Source: Flavobacteriaceae bacterium UBA4166
GTDB taxonomy: Bacteria > Bacteroidota > Bacteroidia > Flavobacteriales > Flavobacteriaceae
DNA length: 64,000 nucleotides
Direction of reading: 5' to 3'
Assembly (NCBI GenBank): GCA_002379985.1
Contig: DFVG01000008.1
Span: 3,124 to 67,123, forward strand
Below the pieces are notes generated by a model that did not search any database, had not been told where the DNA came from, and worked only from the letters and a program-made list of their open reading frames with translations. The position numbers and the translations under genes were made by a program. This document shows, one piece after another, positions 28,410-36,745 of this stretch (the stretch's first letter is position 1; each line of letters starts with the position of its first letter).

Positions 28410-30437
28410 ATGTTAAACCCTTTGCTAAGCCTGTTTGATACAGCGCCGTTCTCACAGATCGAAAACAAACATTTTCTCCCGGCCATTAAAGAACTAATTT
28501 CACAAACCCATGCTGAAATTAATGCAATCGTTCGGAATGAGGAAGCACCTACATTTCAAAACACGGTGGAGGCCCTTGAGTATAGTGGTGCACAATTAAA
28601 CAGAGTCACCGATATTTTCTTCAATCTGAATAGCGCTGAAACCAACGAAACCATTCAGAAGCTGGCGCAAGAAATTTCGCCATTACTTTCGGATTTCAAG
28701 AATGATCTACTCCTAAATCAAGCCTTGTTTGAACGCGTTAAAGCCGTGTATGACCACAAAGACCAAGGGTCGCTGAATACCGAGCAAACCATGTTGCTTG
28801 AAAAGCAATACAAGGGTTTTGCACGCAATGGCGCCAATCTTTCCGAAGCCAACAAAACCAAGCTTCGGAAGATCGATCAAGACCTCTCTAAATTAAGTTT
28901 GACCTTTGGGGAGCACGTTTTGGCCGATACGCAAGCCTACGCTTTACATCTCACCGATGAAGTACAGTTAGAAGGCCTGCCGGAAGGCGCAAAGGAAGCA
29001 GCAGCACAAACAGCGGAAGAAAAAGGGAAAGACGGATGGATCATCACTTTGGATTACCCAAGCTATATTCCGTTTATGAAGTACGCTAAGAATCGAGAGC
29101 TTCGGAAGGAGTTAGCGCTGGCTTTTGGCGCTCGGGGCTTTCAGAAAAACGACAATAACAATTGTGAAATCATTTTACAGATTGTTCAATTACGTCATCA
29201 ACGTGCGGAATTGTTAGGATTTAATTCACATGCCGATTTTGTTCTTGCGGAACGCATGGCAAAAACCCCTGAGAAGGTTACCTCCTTTTTGGAAGAACTC
29301 TTGGAAAAAGCACATCCGGCAGCGCAGCAAGAATTTGATGAACTCGAAGCCTATGCGAAAGAAAAAGACGGAATTGATCGTTTGGAAAAATGGGACGGCG
29401 CCTATTATGCTGAGCAATTGAAACAAGAAAAGTTTGATCTTGATGATGAAAAGTTGAAGCCTTACTTCCAGTTGGAAAAAGTGATTGATGGCGTATTCAC
29501 GGTAGCGCAGAAACTCTACGGTTTACATTTTTCAGAAACAAACGCGGTTGACATCTACCATCCCGACGTAAGAACCTACAGGGTTTCAGACGATCAAGGA
29601 AAAGAGGTAGCCTTATTTTATGCCGATTTCCACCCGCGACCCGGAAAGCGAAACGGAGCGTGGATGACTTCCTATAAACCGCAACAGCAAAAGGATGGCA
29701 AGAATGATCGGCCGCATATCTCTATTGTCTGTAATTTTACGAAACCAACCGCTAGCAAACCTTCATTGCTCACTTTTAACGAGGTGACTACACTATTCCA
29801 TGAATTTGGACATGCCCTCCACGGAATGCTTGCTAACACGACGTATCCGCATCTTTCAGGGACGAACGTATACTGGGATTTTGTGGAATTACCCAGTCAG
29901 ATTCTCGAAAATTGGTGCTACGAACGGGAAACGTTGGCGTTATTCGCTACACATTATGAAACTGGAGAAGTTATTCCGCAGAAATACGTCGAGAAAATAA
30001 AAGAATCTACTACATTTCACGAAGGGATGCAAACGCTTCGACAAATCAGCTTTGGGTTGTTAGATATGGCTTGGCACGGACAAGACCCTTCTGGCATTAC
30101 CGATGTCAAATCGTTTGAAGAAGCAGCATTTTCCAGCACGCAACTATATCCTCCAACACCCGAAACTTGCATGAGCACTGCCTTCTCACATATTTTTCAA
30201 GGAGGGTATTCTGCAGGATATTATAGCTATAAATGGGCCGAAGTTCTCGACGCCGATGCCTTTGAATACTTTCAGCAAGAAGGAATTTTTAATAAAGAAG
30301 TTGCTACTAAATTTAAAGACCACGTGCTGTCACAGGGAGGCACCAAAGACCCAATGGACTTGTATGTAGCATTTCGAGGAAAATCCCCGAATCCGGAGGC
30401 CTTGCTGCGACGTGCCGGATTGCTTGAAAAAAATTAA
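28410..30437 (+). CDS. M3-family metallopeptidase (oligopeptidase A / Dcp-like)
   Basis: 675 aa zinc peptidase that degrades short peptides, including signal peptides in model organisms. The thimet-like HEFGH motif is at residues 464-468 (FHEFGHALHGML), with the third ligand region in NWCYERETLALF and the PGKRNGAW substrate loop upstream. No signal peptide, so cytoplasmic. The ATG at 28410 is used because the earlier in-frame TTG overlaps the stop of the preceding gene. Oligopeptidase A and dipeptidyl carboxypeptidase cannot be separated by eye. Confidence 0.92.
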   Translation: MLNPLLSLFDTAPFSQIENKHFLPAIKELISQTHAEINAIVRNEEAPTFQNTVEALEYSGAQLNRVTDIFFNLNSAETNETIQKLAQEISPLLSDFKNDLLLNQALFERVKAVYDHKDQGSLNTEQTMLLEKQYKGFARNGANLSEANKTKLRKIDQDLSKLSLTFGEHVLADTQAYALHLTDEVQLEGLPEGAKEAAAQTAEEKGKDGWIITLDYPSYIPFMKYAKNRELRKELALAFGARGFQKNDNNNCEIILQIVQLRHQRAELLGFNSHADFVLAERMAKTPEKVTSFLEELLEKAHPAAQQEFDELEAYAKEKDGIDRLEKWDGAYYAEQLKQEKFDLDDEKLKPYFQLEKVIDGVFTVAQKLYGLHFSETNAVDIYHPDVRTYRVSDDQGKEVALFYADFHPRPGKRNGAWMTSYKPQQQKDGKNDRPHISIVCNFTKPTASKPSLLTFNEVTTLFHEFGHALHGMLANTTYPHLSGTNVYWDFVELPSQILENWCYERETLALFATHYETGEVIPQKYVEKIKESTTFHEGMQTLRQISFGLLDMAWHGQDPSGITDVKSFEEAAFSSTQLYPPTPETCMSTAFSHIFQGGYSAGYYSYKWAEVLDADAFEYFQQEGIFNKEVATKFKDHVLSQGGTKDPMDLYVAFRGKSPNPEALLRRAGLLEKN

Positions 30438-30490
30438 TTTTATTTCGGTACAAGTTTGTTATTTTTAGATCAAACTACGACAAAGTCGAG

Positions 30491-31042
30491 ATGAGTTCCC
30501 ATATGCTAGACCCTGAACAATGGGTCGATCGGTATTCAGATTATCTGTACAATTACACAATTGTTCGGGTAAACAATCATTTGGTCGCTCAGGATATTAT
30601 TTCAGAAACGTTCTTAGCAGGGCTGAAATCGAAAGATAATTTTAAAGGGGAAGCTTCCGAACGGACATGGCTTACGGCAATCCTAAAGCGCAAGATCATC
30701 GATCATTATCGCAAGAAGAATTCGAAAAAAGGAAAAGCAGAGGTTCACATCAATTACCGCGACGAAGATTCTGAAGGGGATTGGTTGGAGGAACGCGTTG
30801 AAGATCCTTTCGACAAAACCGCTGAAGACACCTTGGAGAATGAAGAGTTGGGTGTGGCCATTTTTAATTGCTTGGAAACCTTAAAAGACAAACAAAAAGA
30901 AATTTTCAAGAAGAAAACCATTGAAGGGTTTGATACAGATGCTATTTGTAATGAATACAATATCACTCCGTCTAACCTTTGGGTTATTATTCACCGAGCC
31001 CGGAAGTCAATGGCAGAATGTTTAGAAAAAAGCTGGTTATAA
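30491..31042 (+). CDS. ECF-type RNA polymerase sigma factor
   Basis: 183 aa. Region 2 spans ~15-75 (VAQDIISETFLAGL, then RTWLTAILKRKIIDHYRKK). A charged linker with DEDSEGDWLEERVEDPFDKT follows. Region 4 is at ~125-178 (KEIFKKKTIEGFDTDAICNEYNITPSNLWVIIHRARKSM), the DNA-reading helix-turn-helix. The next gene, 3 bp downstream, carries a zinc anti-sigma motif, so the sigma is probably held inactive until a signal arrives. Regulon unknown. Confidence 0.92.
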   Translation: MSSHMLDPEQWVDRYSDYLYNYTIVRVNNHLVAQDIISETFLAGLKSKDNFKGEASERTWLTAILKRKIIDHYRKKNSKKGKAEVHINYRDEDSEGDWLEERVEDPFDKTAEDTLENEELGVAIFNCLETLKDKQKEIFKKKTIEGFDTDAICNEYNITPSNLWVIIHRARKSMAECLEKSWL

Positions 31043-31045
31043 AAG

Positions 31046-31288
31046 ATGAAGATTTTTGTAAAATGTAGTGAAGCCAATCATACTTGCGATAAATCGCAAT
31101 ATAATGAAGCAACTTTTTGGGAGAAGGTAACACTCAATATACACTTACTGTATTGCCGTGCCTGCCGAAAATATACGGCACGAAATCGAAAGCTTACCAA
31201 ATTGATGAAAAATCCTGAGATACGTACGCTTAACACTTCTGAAAAAAACCTTATGAAAGAACGCTTACGTCAAAATATGGGTAAGTAA
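31046..31288 (+). CDS. Small putative zinc anti-sigma factor (ZAS-like, soluble)
   Basis: 80 aa, no membrane segment. It contains H33-x3-C37-x2-C40 (HLLYCRAC), the zinc motif of ZAS anti-sigma factors, plus Cys7 and Cys14 that could complete the site. The remainder is basic and helical (KYTARNRKLTKLM). It is 3 bp after the ECF sigma gene, as anti-sigma genes usually are. A soluble thiol-zinc design suggests release by oxidants, as in ChrR or RsrA; this is inference. Its 3' end overlaps the convergent membrane-protein gene by 19 bp. Confidence 0.72.
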   Translation: MKIFVKCSEANHTCDKSQYNEATFWEKVTLNIHLLYCRACRKYTARNRKLTKLMKNPEIRTLNTSEKNLMKERLRQNMGK

Positions 31289-32094
31289 TAGAGAATCAAT
31301 ACAAACACCCCTAACCACACTATTGGAATACTTTCTACCCAAAACGCTGCGTAATATCGTGAAGGGTGTTTTGGGGTTAATAATAACGCTCCTACCGAAA
31401 GTCCGCAAACAAAAAGTAAACTGTACGCATGTTCATAATGGGTGGGCTCTTTAAAATATTCTAATAAGAAAACTACTCCTGTGATTGCGGTTCCGATGTA
31501 TTTCGTGGCATCTATTCCTAATCGCTGCGGAAGTGTTCCTAGACGTGGGTCATCAAAGTGTAGGTCCCGAATCTCAAAAGGTAGCGTCCAGACCAGCACC
31601 AGTAAGAATCGCTGTGTGAATGAAAGGAGCACTGTAGATTCCATGAAGGAGGCTCCGGAAGCAACCGTAGGGACCGTCACCGTAACCCCTGCCCAAGCCA
31701 TCGCCACTATAAAAATCTTGGTTCCGGAAAGCGTACGCAAACTTTTATGACGTGCAAAAGGAACGGCATACAATAATATAAGCACCGCAAAAATGAAGAA
31801 GGTGATCCATTCTGCTATCGTTAATTGAATGCCAATATACAAGAGCGCCCCAAAGCACAAGAAAGAAAATACCTGAATGGCCCGTAGCGAACGAGCAAGA
31901 CTGCGATGATGCAAGCCGGCAACTCCGGCGTATTTCACAAAGTTGTACCCTGTGATGGTTCCGAAGAAAATAAACAACAAGGTCCAAAGAGAAGGTTCCC
32001 AGTTGAACTCTAAATAGGTAACCCAGGCCAGTGCCGTTACGGCTAGTGCTACATGAATACTACTTTGAATATAGAAGGAGAAGAGCCTTTTCAA
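31270..32094 (-). CDS. UbiA-prenyltransferase-like membrane protein of unknown function
   Basis: 274 aa with about eight hydrophobic segments. The second UbiA-like aspartate motif is recognisable (EIRDLHFDDPRLGTLPQRLG), but the first NDxxDxxxD motif is absent; only GYNFVKYAG stands in its place. It may be a non-catalytic relative or bind a different polyprenyl substrate. The start is TTG at 32094 because no ATG occurs in the first half of the frame. A TATTTTTG promoter element lies 14 bp upstream. It is divergent from gcvP. Confidence 0.72.
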   Translation of the reverse strand: MKRLFSFYIQSSIHVALAVTALAWVTYLEFNWEPSLWTLLFIFFGTITGYNFVKYAGVAGLHHRSLARSLRAIQVFSFLCFGALLYIGIQLTIAEWITFFIFAVLILLYAVPFARHKSLRTLSGTKIFIVAMAWAGVTVTVPTVASGASFMESTVLLSFTQRFLLVLVWTLPFEIRDLHFDDPRLGTLPQRLGIDATKYIGTAITGVVFLLEYFKEPTHYEHAYSLLFVCGLSVGALLLTPKHPSRYYAAFWVESIPIVWLGVFVLILYYLPIF

Positions 32095-32108
32095 AAGGGG
32101 ACTTTTTA

Positions 32109-32116
32109 CAAAAATA
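32109..32116 (-). promoter_or_regulatory. Bacteroidota -7 promoter element for the UbiA-like gene
   Basis: TATTTTTG on the minus strand, an exact TAnnTTTG match, 14 bp before the TTG start codon. Its position supports that unusual start. Confidence 0.5.
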
Positions 32117-32202
32117 GCGAAAGTGTTAGTAACCTTTGTTTTTCGTTGAAAAGTTGTTATGGGTATGCGTGTTAAAAGCAGGTTATTTCAGGGTTAAATA
32201 TG

Positions 32203-32210
32203 TAATTTTG
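32203..32210 (+). promoter_or_regulatory. Bacteroidota -7 promoter element for gcvP
   Basis: TAATTTTG, an exact TAnnTTTG match, 23 bp before the gcvP ATG. The rest of the 139-bp divergent spacer holds nothing else I can name; there is no glycine riboswitch-like structure. Confidence 0.5.
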
Positions 32211-32233
32211 CGCAACTGTAGAAACATAACATT

Positions 32234-35089
32234 ATGAATACTGATTCTTTTGCTTTACGCCACATTGGCCCACGACGAAGTGACCTTTCAGAAATGCTGG
32301 AAACCATTGGAGTTTCGAGTATGGAACAATTGATTGCTGAGACCATTCCCGAGGAGATTAGATTGGACGACGAGTTGGATCTTGACCCTGCTATGAGTGA
32401 ACAAGAATTCTTGGAGCATATCAATGAATTGGCCGCAAAGAACAAGAACAGTAAAAGTCTGATTGGTTTAGGGTATCACCGAGCACATATTCCACCCGTT
32501 ATCCAACGAAACATTTTGGAAAACCCCGGATGGTATACCGCCTACACACCCTATCAAGCGGAGATCGCTCAAGGAAGATTGGAAGCACTGTTGAATTTCC
32601 AAACCATGATCACCGACCTCACCGGAATGGAGCTTGCCAACGCCTCTCTTTTGGATGAGGCCACTGCCGCTGCCGAAGCGATGTCACTCCTATTTGCGGT
32701 CCGAACCAGAGAACAAAAGAAGGAGGAGGTGGTGAAATTTTTTGTTTCCGAAGAGGTACTACCACAAACGAAATCGTTGCTTACCACACGAGCGCTTCCA
32801 CAAGGTATAGAGCTGGTGTTCGGTTCTCATGAAAACTTCGACTTTACTACAGATTTCTTTGGAGCATTGCTTCAATATCCGGGAGTAAGTGGAAACGTCT
32901 ATGACTATCGGGAATTCGTAAAAAAGGCAGAAGCTGCTGAGATCAAAGTTGCGGTGGCTGCAGATATTTTAAGTTTAGTGCTTCTGGAAGCTCCGGGAAA
33001 TTTTGGTGTTGATGTTGTTGTAGGCACCACCCAACGTTTTGGGATCCCACTAGGCTATGGCGGACCACACGCTGCTTATTTTGCAACCAAAGAAGCGTAC
33101 AAGCGTAATATCCCCGGTCGAATTATCGGTGTGACAAAAGACGCTGATGACAATCGTGCGCTGCGTATGGCGCTACAAACCAGAGAGCAACATATCAAGC
33201 GCGACAAGGCAACCTCCAACATCTGTACGGCCCAAGTATTATTGGCCGTCATGGCAGGCATGTATGCAGTATATCACGGTCCCAAGGGACTTACCCATAT
33301 TGCGACTAAAGTGAATCGCTCTGCATTGACACTAGAGAAAGCAATCACCGCATTAGGATTTGAGCAACACAATAAGACCTATTTTGATACGCTTCGGTTC
33401 ACGGCAGATGTGTCCTTGGTAAAACCATTGGCGAAAGCACATTTTTTCAATTTCTACTATCCGGACGAGCAAACGGTATGCATGTCGATTAATGAAACCG
33501 TTACCCTCAAGGACATTAATGACATCATTTCTATCTTCGCCGCTATTGCGGAAAAGGACGCGCCTCATATTGCAAAACGTTCCGAAGGAAATACCATTCC
33601 GGAAACCGTAAATCGAAAGACAAGCTTCCTTACGCAAGAAGTATTTAACAGCTATCACAGCGAAACCGAACTGATGCGGTACATGAAACGCTTGGAACGC
33701 AAGGATCTCGCATTGAATCACTCTATGATCTCCTTGGGGTCTTGTACCATGAAGCTCAACGCAGCAGCAGAGATGCTTCCGCTGAGTGATGATCGCTGGG
33801 GAAATGTACATCCTTTTGTACCGGTGAAGCAAGCGAAAGGATATCAGCTGATGCTGAAAAAATTGGAGGAACAGCTTACCAAGATCACCGGATTTGCCGG
33901 AACGTCGCTTCAGCCCAATTCGGGTGCACAAGGGGAATATGCGGGACTCATGGTTATTAGAGCCTACCACCAATCGCGAGGGGAAGAGCACCGAAACATT
34001 TGTTTGATTCCCTCTTCAGCACACGGAACAAACCCAGCAAGTGCGGTCATGGCCGGAATGAAAGTGGTCGTTACAAAAGCCACAGATGAAGGCAATATTG
34101 ATGTGGACGATCTTCGCGAAAAAGCCATTGAACACAAAGACAATTTAGCCGCGCTGATGGTGACCTATCCTTCCACACACGGCGTATATGAATCGGCTAT
34201 CAAAGAAATTACCGGAATCATTCACGAATTTGGCGGACAAGTCTATATGGATGGTGCCAATATGAATGCCCAAGTAGCCTTGACGCACCCCGGCGCTATT
34301 GGTGCCGATGTGTGCCACTTGAACCTGCACAAGACCTTTGCGATTCCGCATGGTGGTGGCGGTCCCGGAGTAGGGCCTATTTGCGTGGCCAAACAATTGG
34401 TTCCGTTCTTACCGGGGAATCCATTGGTAAAAACCGGAGGTGATGAGGCGATCACCGCTATCTCTGCAGCACCGTGGGGAAGCGCCTTAGCGTGTCTGAT
34501 CTCTTATGGTTACATCTGCATGCTAGGAACGAATGGATTGAAAAAATCAACACAATACGCCATTCTTAATGCAAACTACATTAAAGAGCGACTAAAAGGG
34601 CATTTCGATACGTTGTATACCGGCGAAAAAGGAAGGGCTGCCCATGAGATGATCTTAGATTGTCGCCCGTTTAAGGAAGTGGGTATTGAAGTTACGGATA
34701 TCGCGAAACGTCTTATGGATTACGGGTTTCATGCTCCAACCGTATCGTTTCCGGTGGCGGGAACTATGATGGTTGAGCCTACCGAAAGTGAGAGCAAGGC
34801 AGAGATTGATCGTTTTTGTGATGCGATGATCGCCATCCGGAAAGAGATTGATGAAGTTTCTAAAGACACGCCCAATAATGTTTTGAAGAATGCGCCGCAT
34901 ACGCAGGCGATGCTTACTTCAGACACTTGGGAATTTCCCTATTCTCGAAAAGAAGCTGCGTTTCCGCTAGCGTATTTACGAGAAAATAAATTTTGGCCTA
35001 GCGTTCGGCGTGTGGATGATGCCTATGGGGATCGTAATTTGATGTGCACCTGTGATCCTATTGAGGCGTATATGGAAGAACACGCCTAG
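32234..35089 (+). CDS. gcvP: Glycine dehydrogenase (decarboxylating), P protein of the glycine cleavage system
   Basis: 951 aa, a full-length fused alpha-beta P protein. It decarboxylates glycine and passes the aminomethyl group to lipoyl-GcvH. The N-terminal half begins with FALRHIGPRRSD and contains TPYQAEIAQGRLEALLNFQTM. The C-terminal half holds the PLP lysine, Lys700, in HLNLHKTFAIPHGGGGPG. gcvT and gcvH are not in the window. It is transcribed alone from a short leader and is followed by a small hairpin. Confidence 0.97.
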   Translation: MNTDSFALRHIGPRRSDLSEMLETIGVSSMEQLIAETIPEEIRLDDELDLDPAMSEQEFLEHINELAAKNKNSKSLIGLGYHRAHIPPVIQRNILENPGWYTAYTPYQAEIAQGRLEALLNFQTMITDLTGMELANASLLDEATAAAEAMSLLFAVRTREQKKEEVVKFFVSEEVLPQTKSLLTTRALPQGIELVFGSHENFDFTTDFFGALLQYPGVSGNVYDYREFVKKAEAAEIKVAVAADILSLVLLEAPGNFGVDVVVGTTQRFGIPLGYGGPHAAYFATKEAYKRNIPGRIIGVTKDADDNRALRMALQTREQHIKRDKATSNICTAQVLLAVMAGMYAVYHGPKGLTHIATKVNRSALTLEKAITALGFEQHNKTYFDTLRFTADVSLVKPLAKAHFFNFYYPDEQTVCMSINETVTLKDINDIISIFAAIAEKDAPHIAKRSEGNTIPETVNRKTSFLTQEVFNSYHSETELMRYMKRLERKDLALNHSMISLGSCTMKLNAAAEMLPLSDDRWGNVHPFVPVKQAKGYQLMLKKLEEQLTKITGFAGTSLQPNSGAQGEYAGLMVIRAYHQSRGEEHRNICLIPSSAHGTNPASAVMAGMKVVVTKATDEGNIDVDDLREKAIEHKDNLAALMVTYPSTHGVYESAIKEITGIIHEFGGQVYMDGANMNAQVALTHPGAIGADVCHLNLHKTFAIPHGGGGPGVGPICVAKQLVPFLPGNPLVKTGGDEAITAISAAPWGSALACLISYGYICMLGTNGLKKSTQYAILNANYIKERLKGHFDTLYTGEKGRAAHEMILDCRPFKEVGIEVTDIAKRLMDYGFHAPTVSFPVAGTMMVEPTESESKAEIDRFCDAMIAIRKEIDEVSKDTPNNVLKNAPHTQAMLTSDTWEFPYSRKEAAFPLAYLRENKFWPSVRRVDDAYGDRNLMCTCDPIEAYMEEHA

Positions 35090-35113
35090 ATGGGTTTTAC
35101 AAGTTTTATAACA

Positions 35114-35130
35114 AAAAGCCATGGGCTTTT
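35114..35130 (+). terminator. Possible short terminator after gcvP
   Basis: AAAAGCC and GGCTTTT pair around an ATG loop, and the T residues form the tail. It is 25 bp after the gcvP stop and just before the next promoter element. The stem is short and the T-run is only four. Confidence 0.4.
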
Positions 35131-35133
35131 ACC

Positions 35134-35141
35134 TAACTTTG
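35134..35141 (+). promoter_or_regulatory. Bacteroidota -7 promoter element for the KAS III-like gene
   Basis: TAACTTTG, an exact TAnnTTTG match, 15 bp before the ATG at 35157. Its position argues against the longer frame that starts at 35121. Confidence 0.5.
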
Positions 35142-35156
35142 AGTAATCTTTATTTT

Positions 35157-36218
35157 ATGAATGCTACAATCATAGGCTCAGGGTGTTATATTCCGAGCAA
35201 AGTCGCTCCCAACGAAGGGTTTTCTGAACATTCCTTTTACAATAATGACGGAACACCATTTCACCATGAAAATGACGTTATCATTGAAAAGTTTAAGGCT
35301 ATTACGGGTATTTCCGAAAGGCGGTATATCAAAGATGATCTTACGACATCAGATATTGCCTATCTGGCAGCAAAACAAGCGGTGGAAGATGCTTCTATTG
35401 ATGCCGAAACCTTAGATTATATTATTGTTGGTCATAACTATGGTGATGTAAAACACAATACCCCTCAAAGTGATACCGTACCGAGTATTGCTTCCCGTGT
35501 TAAACATTTACTGAAGATCAAAAACCCTGACTGCGTAGCTTTTGATGTTCTTTTTGGTTGTCCGGGTTGGCTGGAAGGGCTTATTCAGTCGAATGTATAT
35601 ATCAAAGCCGGACAAGCAAAGCGATGCCTCGTTATAGGTGCCGAAACGCTCTCACGTGTTATTGATCAACACGATCGTGATTCTATGATCTATAGTGATG
35701 GCGCCGGAGCGACCGTTGTGGAAGCGATAAATGATGATAATACGGGAGTTCTTGCACATAAGACGGCTACCTATACCTATGATGAAGCGCATTTCATCTA
35801 TTTCGGGGAATCAAACAATCAGGAAATTAATGATGCCCGTCGCTACATAAAAATGTACGGACGAAAGATCTATGAATTTGCTATTTCACATGTGCCGGCT
35901 GCAATGAAAGCGTGTTTAGATGCGAGCGGAGTTTCCATTGATGACGTATCAAAAATTCTGATCCATCAAGCTAATGAAAAAATGGACGAAGCCATTGTCT
36001 CACGATTCTATCAATTGTACGACCGTGAAATGCCTGAGGGCATCATGCCGATGACCATTCAAAACTTAGGTAATTCGAGTGTGGCTACTATTCCAACGCT
36101 CTACGATCTGATTCAAAGGGGTTCTATTGAGGGACATTCCTTTAATAAGGGCGATATTATCATGTTCGCCAGTGTAGGTGCCGGAATGAACATCAATGCA
36201 TTGGTCTATAAAGTGTAA
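35157..36218 (+). CDS. 3-oxoacyl-ACP synthase III-family protein
   Basis: 353 aa thiolase-fold condensing enzyme that would join a starter acyl-CoA to malonyl-ACP. The catalytic triad is visible: Cys135 in FGCPGW, His270 in ILIHQANEK, and Asn306 in NLGNSSVAT. The N-terminal IIGSGCYIP is typical. It differs from housekeeping FabH in loops and context: it is followed one base later by a methyltransferase gene, with no fab genes nearby. It may serve a specialised lipid or pigment pathway; this is inference. Confidence 0.88.
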   Translation: MNATIIGSGCYIPSKVAPNEGFSEHSFYNNDGTPFHHENDVIIEKFKAITGISERRYIKDDLTTSDIAYLAAKQAVEDASIDAETLDYIIVGHNYGDVKHNTPQSDTVPSIASRVKHLLKIKNPDCVAFDVLFGCPGWLEGLIQSNVYIKAGQAKRCLVIGAETLSRVIDQHDRDSMIYSDGAGATVVEAINDDNTGVLAHKTATYTYDEAHFIYFGESNNQEINDARRYIKMYGRKIYEFAISHVPAAMKACLDASGVSIDDVSKILIHQANEKMDEAIVSRFYQLYDREMPEGIMPMTIQNLGNSSVATIPTLYDLIQRGSIEGHSFNKGDIIMFASVGAGMNINALVYKV

Positions 36219-36219
36219 G

Positions 36220-36741
36220 ATGTACGAAAAGAATTACCCTAAAAAGCGTTATCAGCATACGCTTCGCTTCATGAAGCAACACGTTCAGAAAGACGCTAAC
36301 ATCTTAGATCTTGGTGTTTCGAACCCCTTTTCAGAAATACTCAAGAAAGAAGGGTATCAAGTAACCAATACAAAAGGAGAAGACTTAGACACGAACACCA
36401 GGGCAGTACAAGTAGGCACCTATGACGTTGTTACCGCTTTTGAAATTTTTGAGCATTTGGTTTCCCCTTTCAATGTTTTAAAGGACATTAACGCCAAAAA
36501 GTTAGTTGCTTCGGTGCCGTTGAAGTTATGGTTTGCTTCCGCGTATAGAAATCCGCATGACGAACGCGATCAGCATTATCACGAATTTGAGGATTGGCAA
36601 TTTGATTGGTTGCTGGAAAAGTCGGGATGGAAGATCAAAGCGCATGAAAAGTTTACCAATCCGGTAAAAAAAATTGGTATTCGCCCTATTCTTCGAAGGT
36701 TTACTCCGAGATATTATCTGGTGTATGCGGAACGGAGGTAA
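36220..36741 (+). CDS. Class I SAM-dependent methyltransferase
   Basis: 173 aa with the start at 36220 (MYEKNYPKKRYQ), one base after the KAS III stop. The SAM-binding motif is NILDLGVSNPFSEIL, the acidic post-I position lies in TKGEDLDTN, and YDVVTAFEIFEHLVSPF matches the Methyltransf_11/23 type. The substrate is unknown. The tight link to the KAS III-like gene suggests they act on the same compound. Confidence 0.85.
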   Translation: MYEKNYPKKRYQHTLRFMKQHVQKDANILDLGVSNPFSEILKKEGYQVTNTKGEDLDTNTRAVQVGTYDVVTAFEIFEHLVSPFNVLKDINAKKLVASVPLKLWFASAYRNPHDERDQHYHEFEDWQFDWLLEKSGWKIKAHEKFTNPVKKIGIRPILRRFTPRYYLVYAERR

Positions 36742-36745
36742 TGAA

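Noticed and set aside
32095..32233. Glycine riboswitch before gcvP
   Set aside because: The divergent spacer is only 139 bp, contains two promoter elements, and shows no paired aptamer structure by eye.
33353..33991. 212-residue minus-strand open frame inside gcvP
   Set aside because: It is fully contained in a strongly conserved gene on the other strand and has no recognisable domain; typical shadow of biased codon use.
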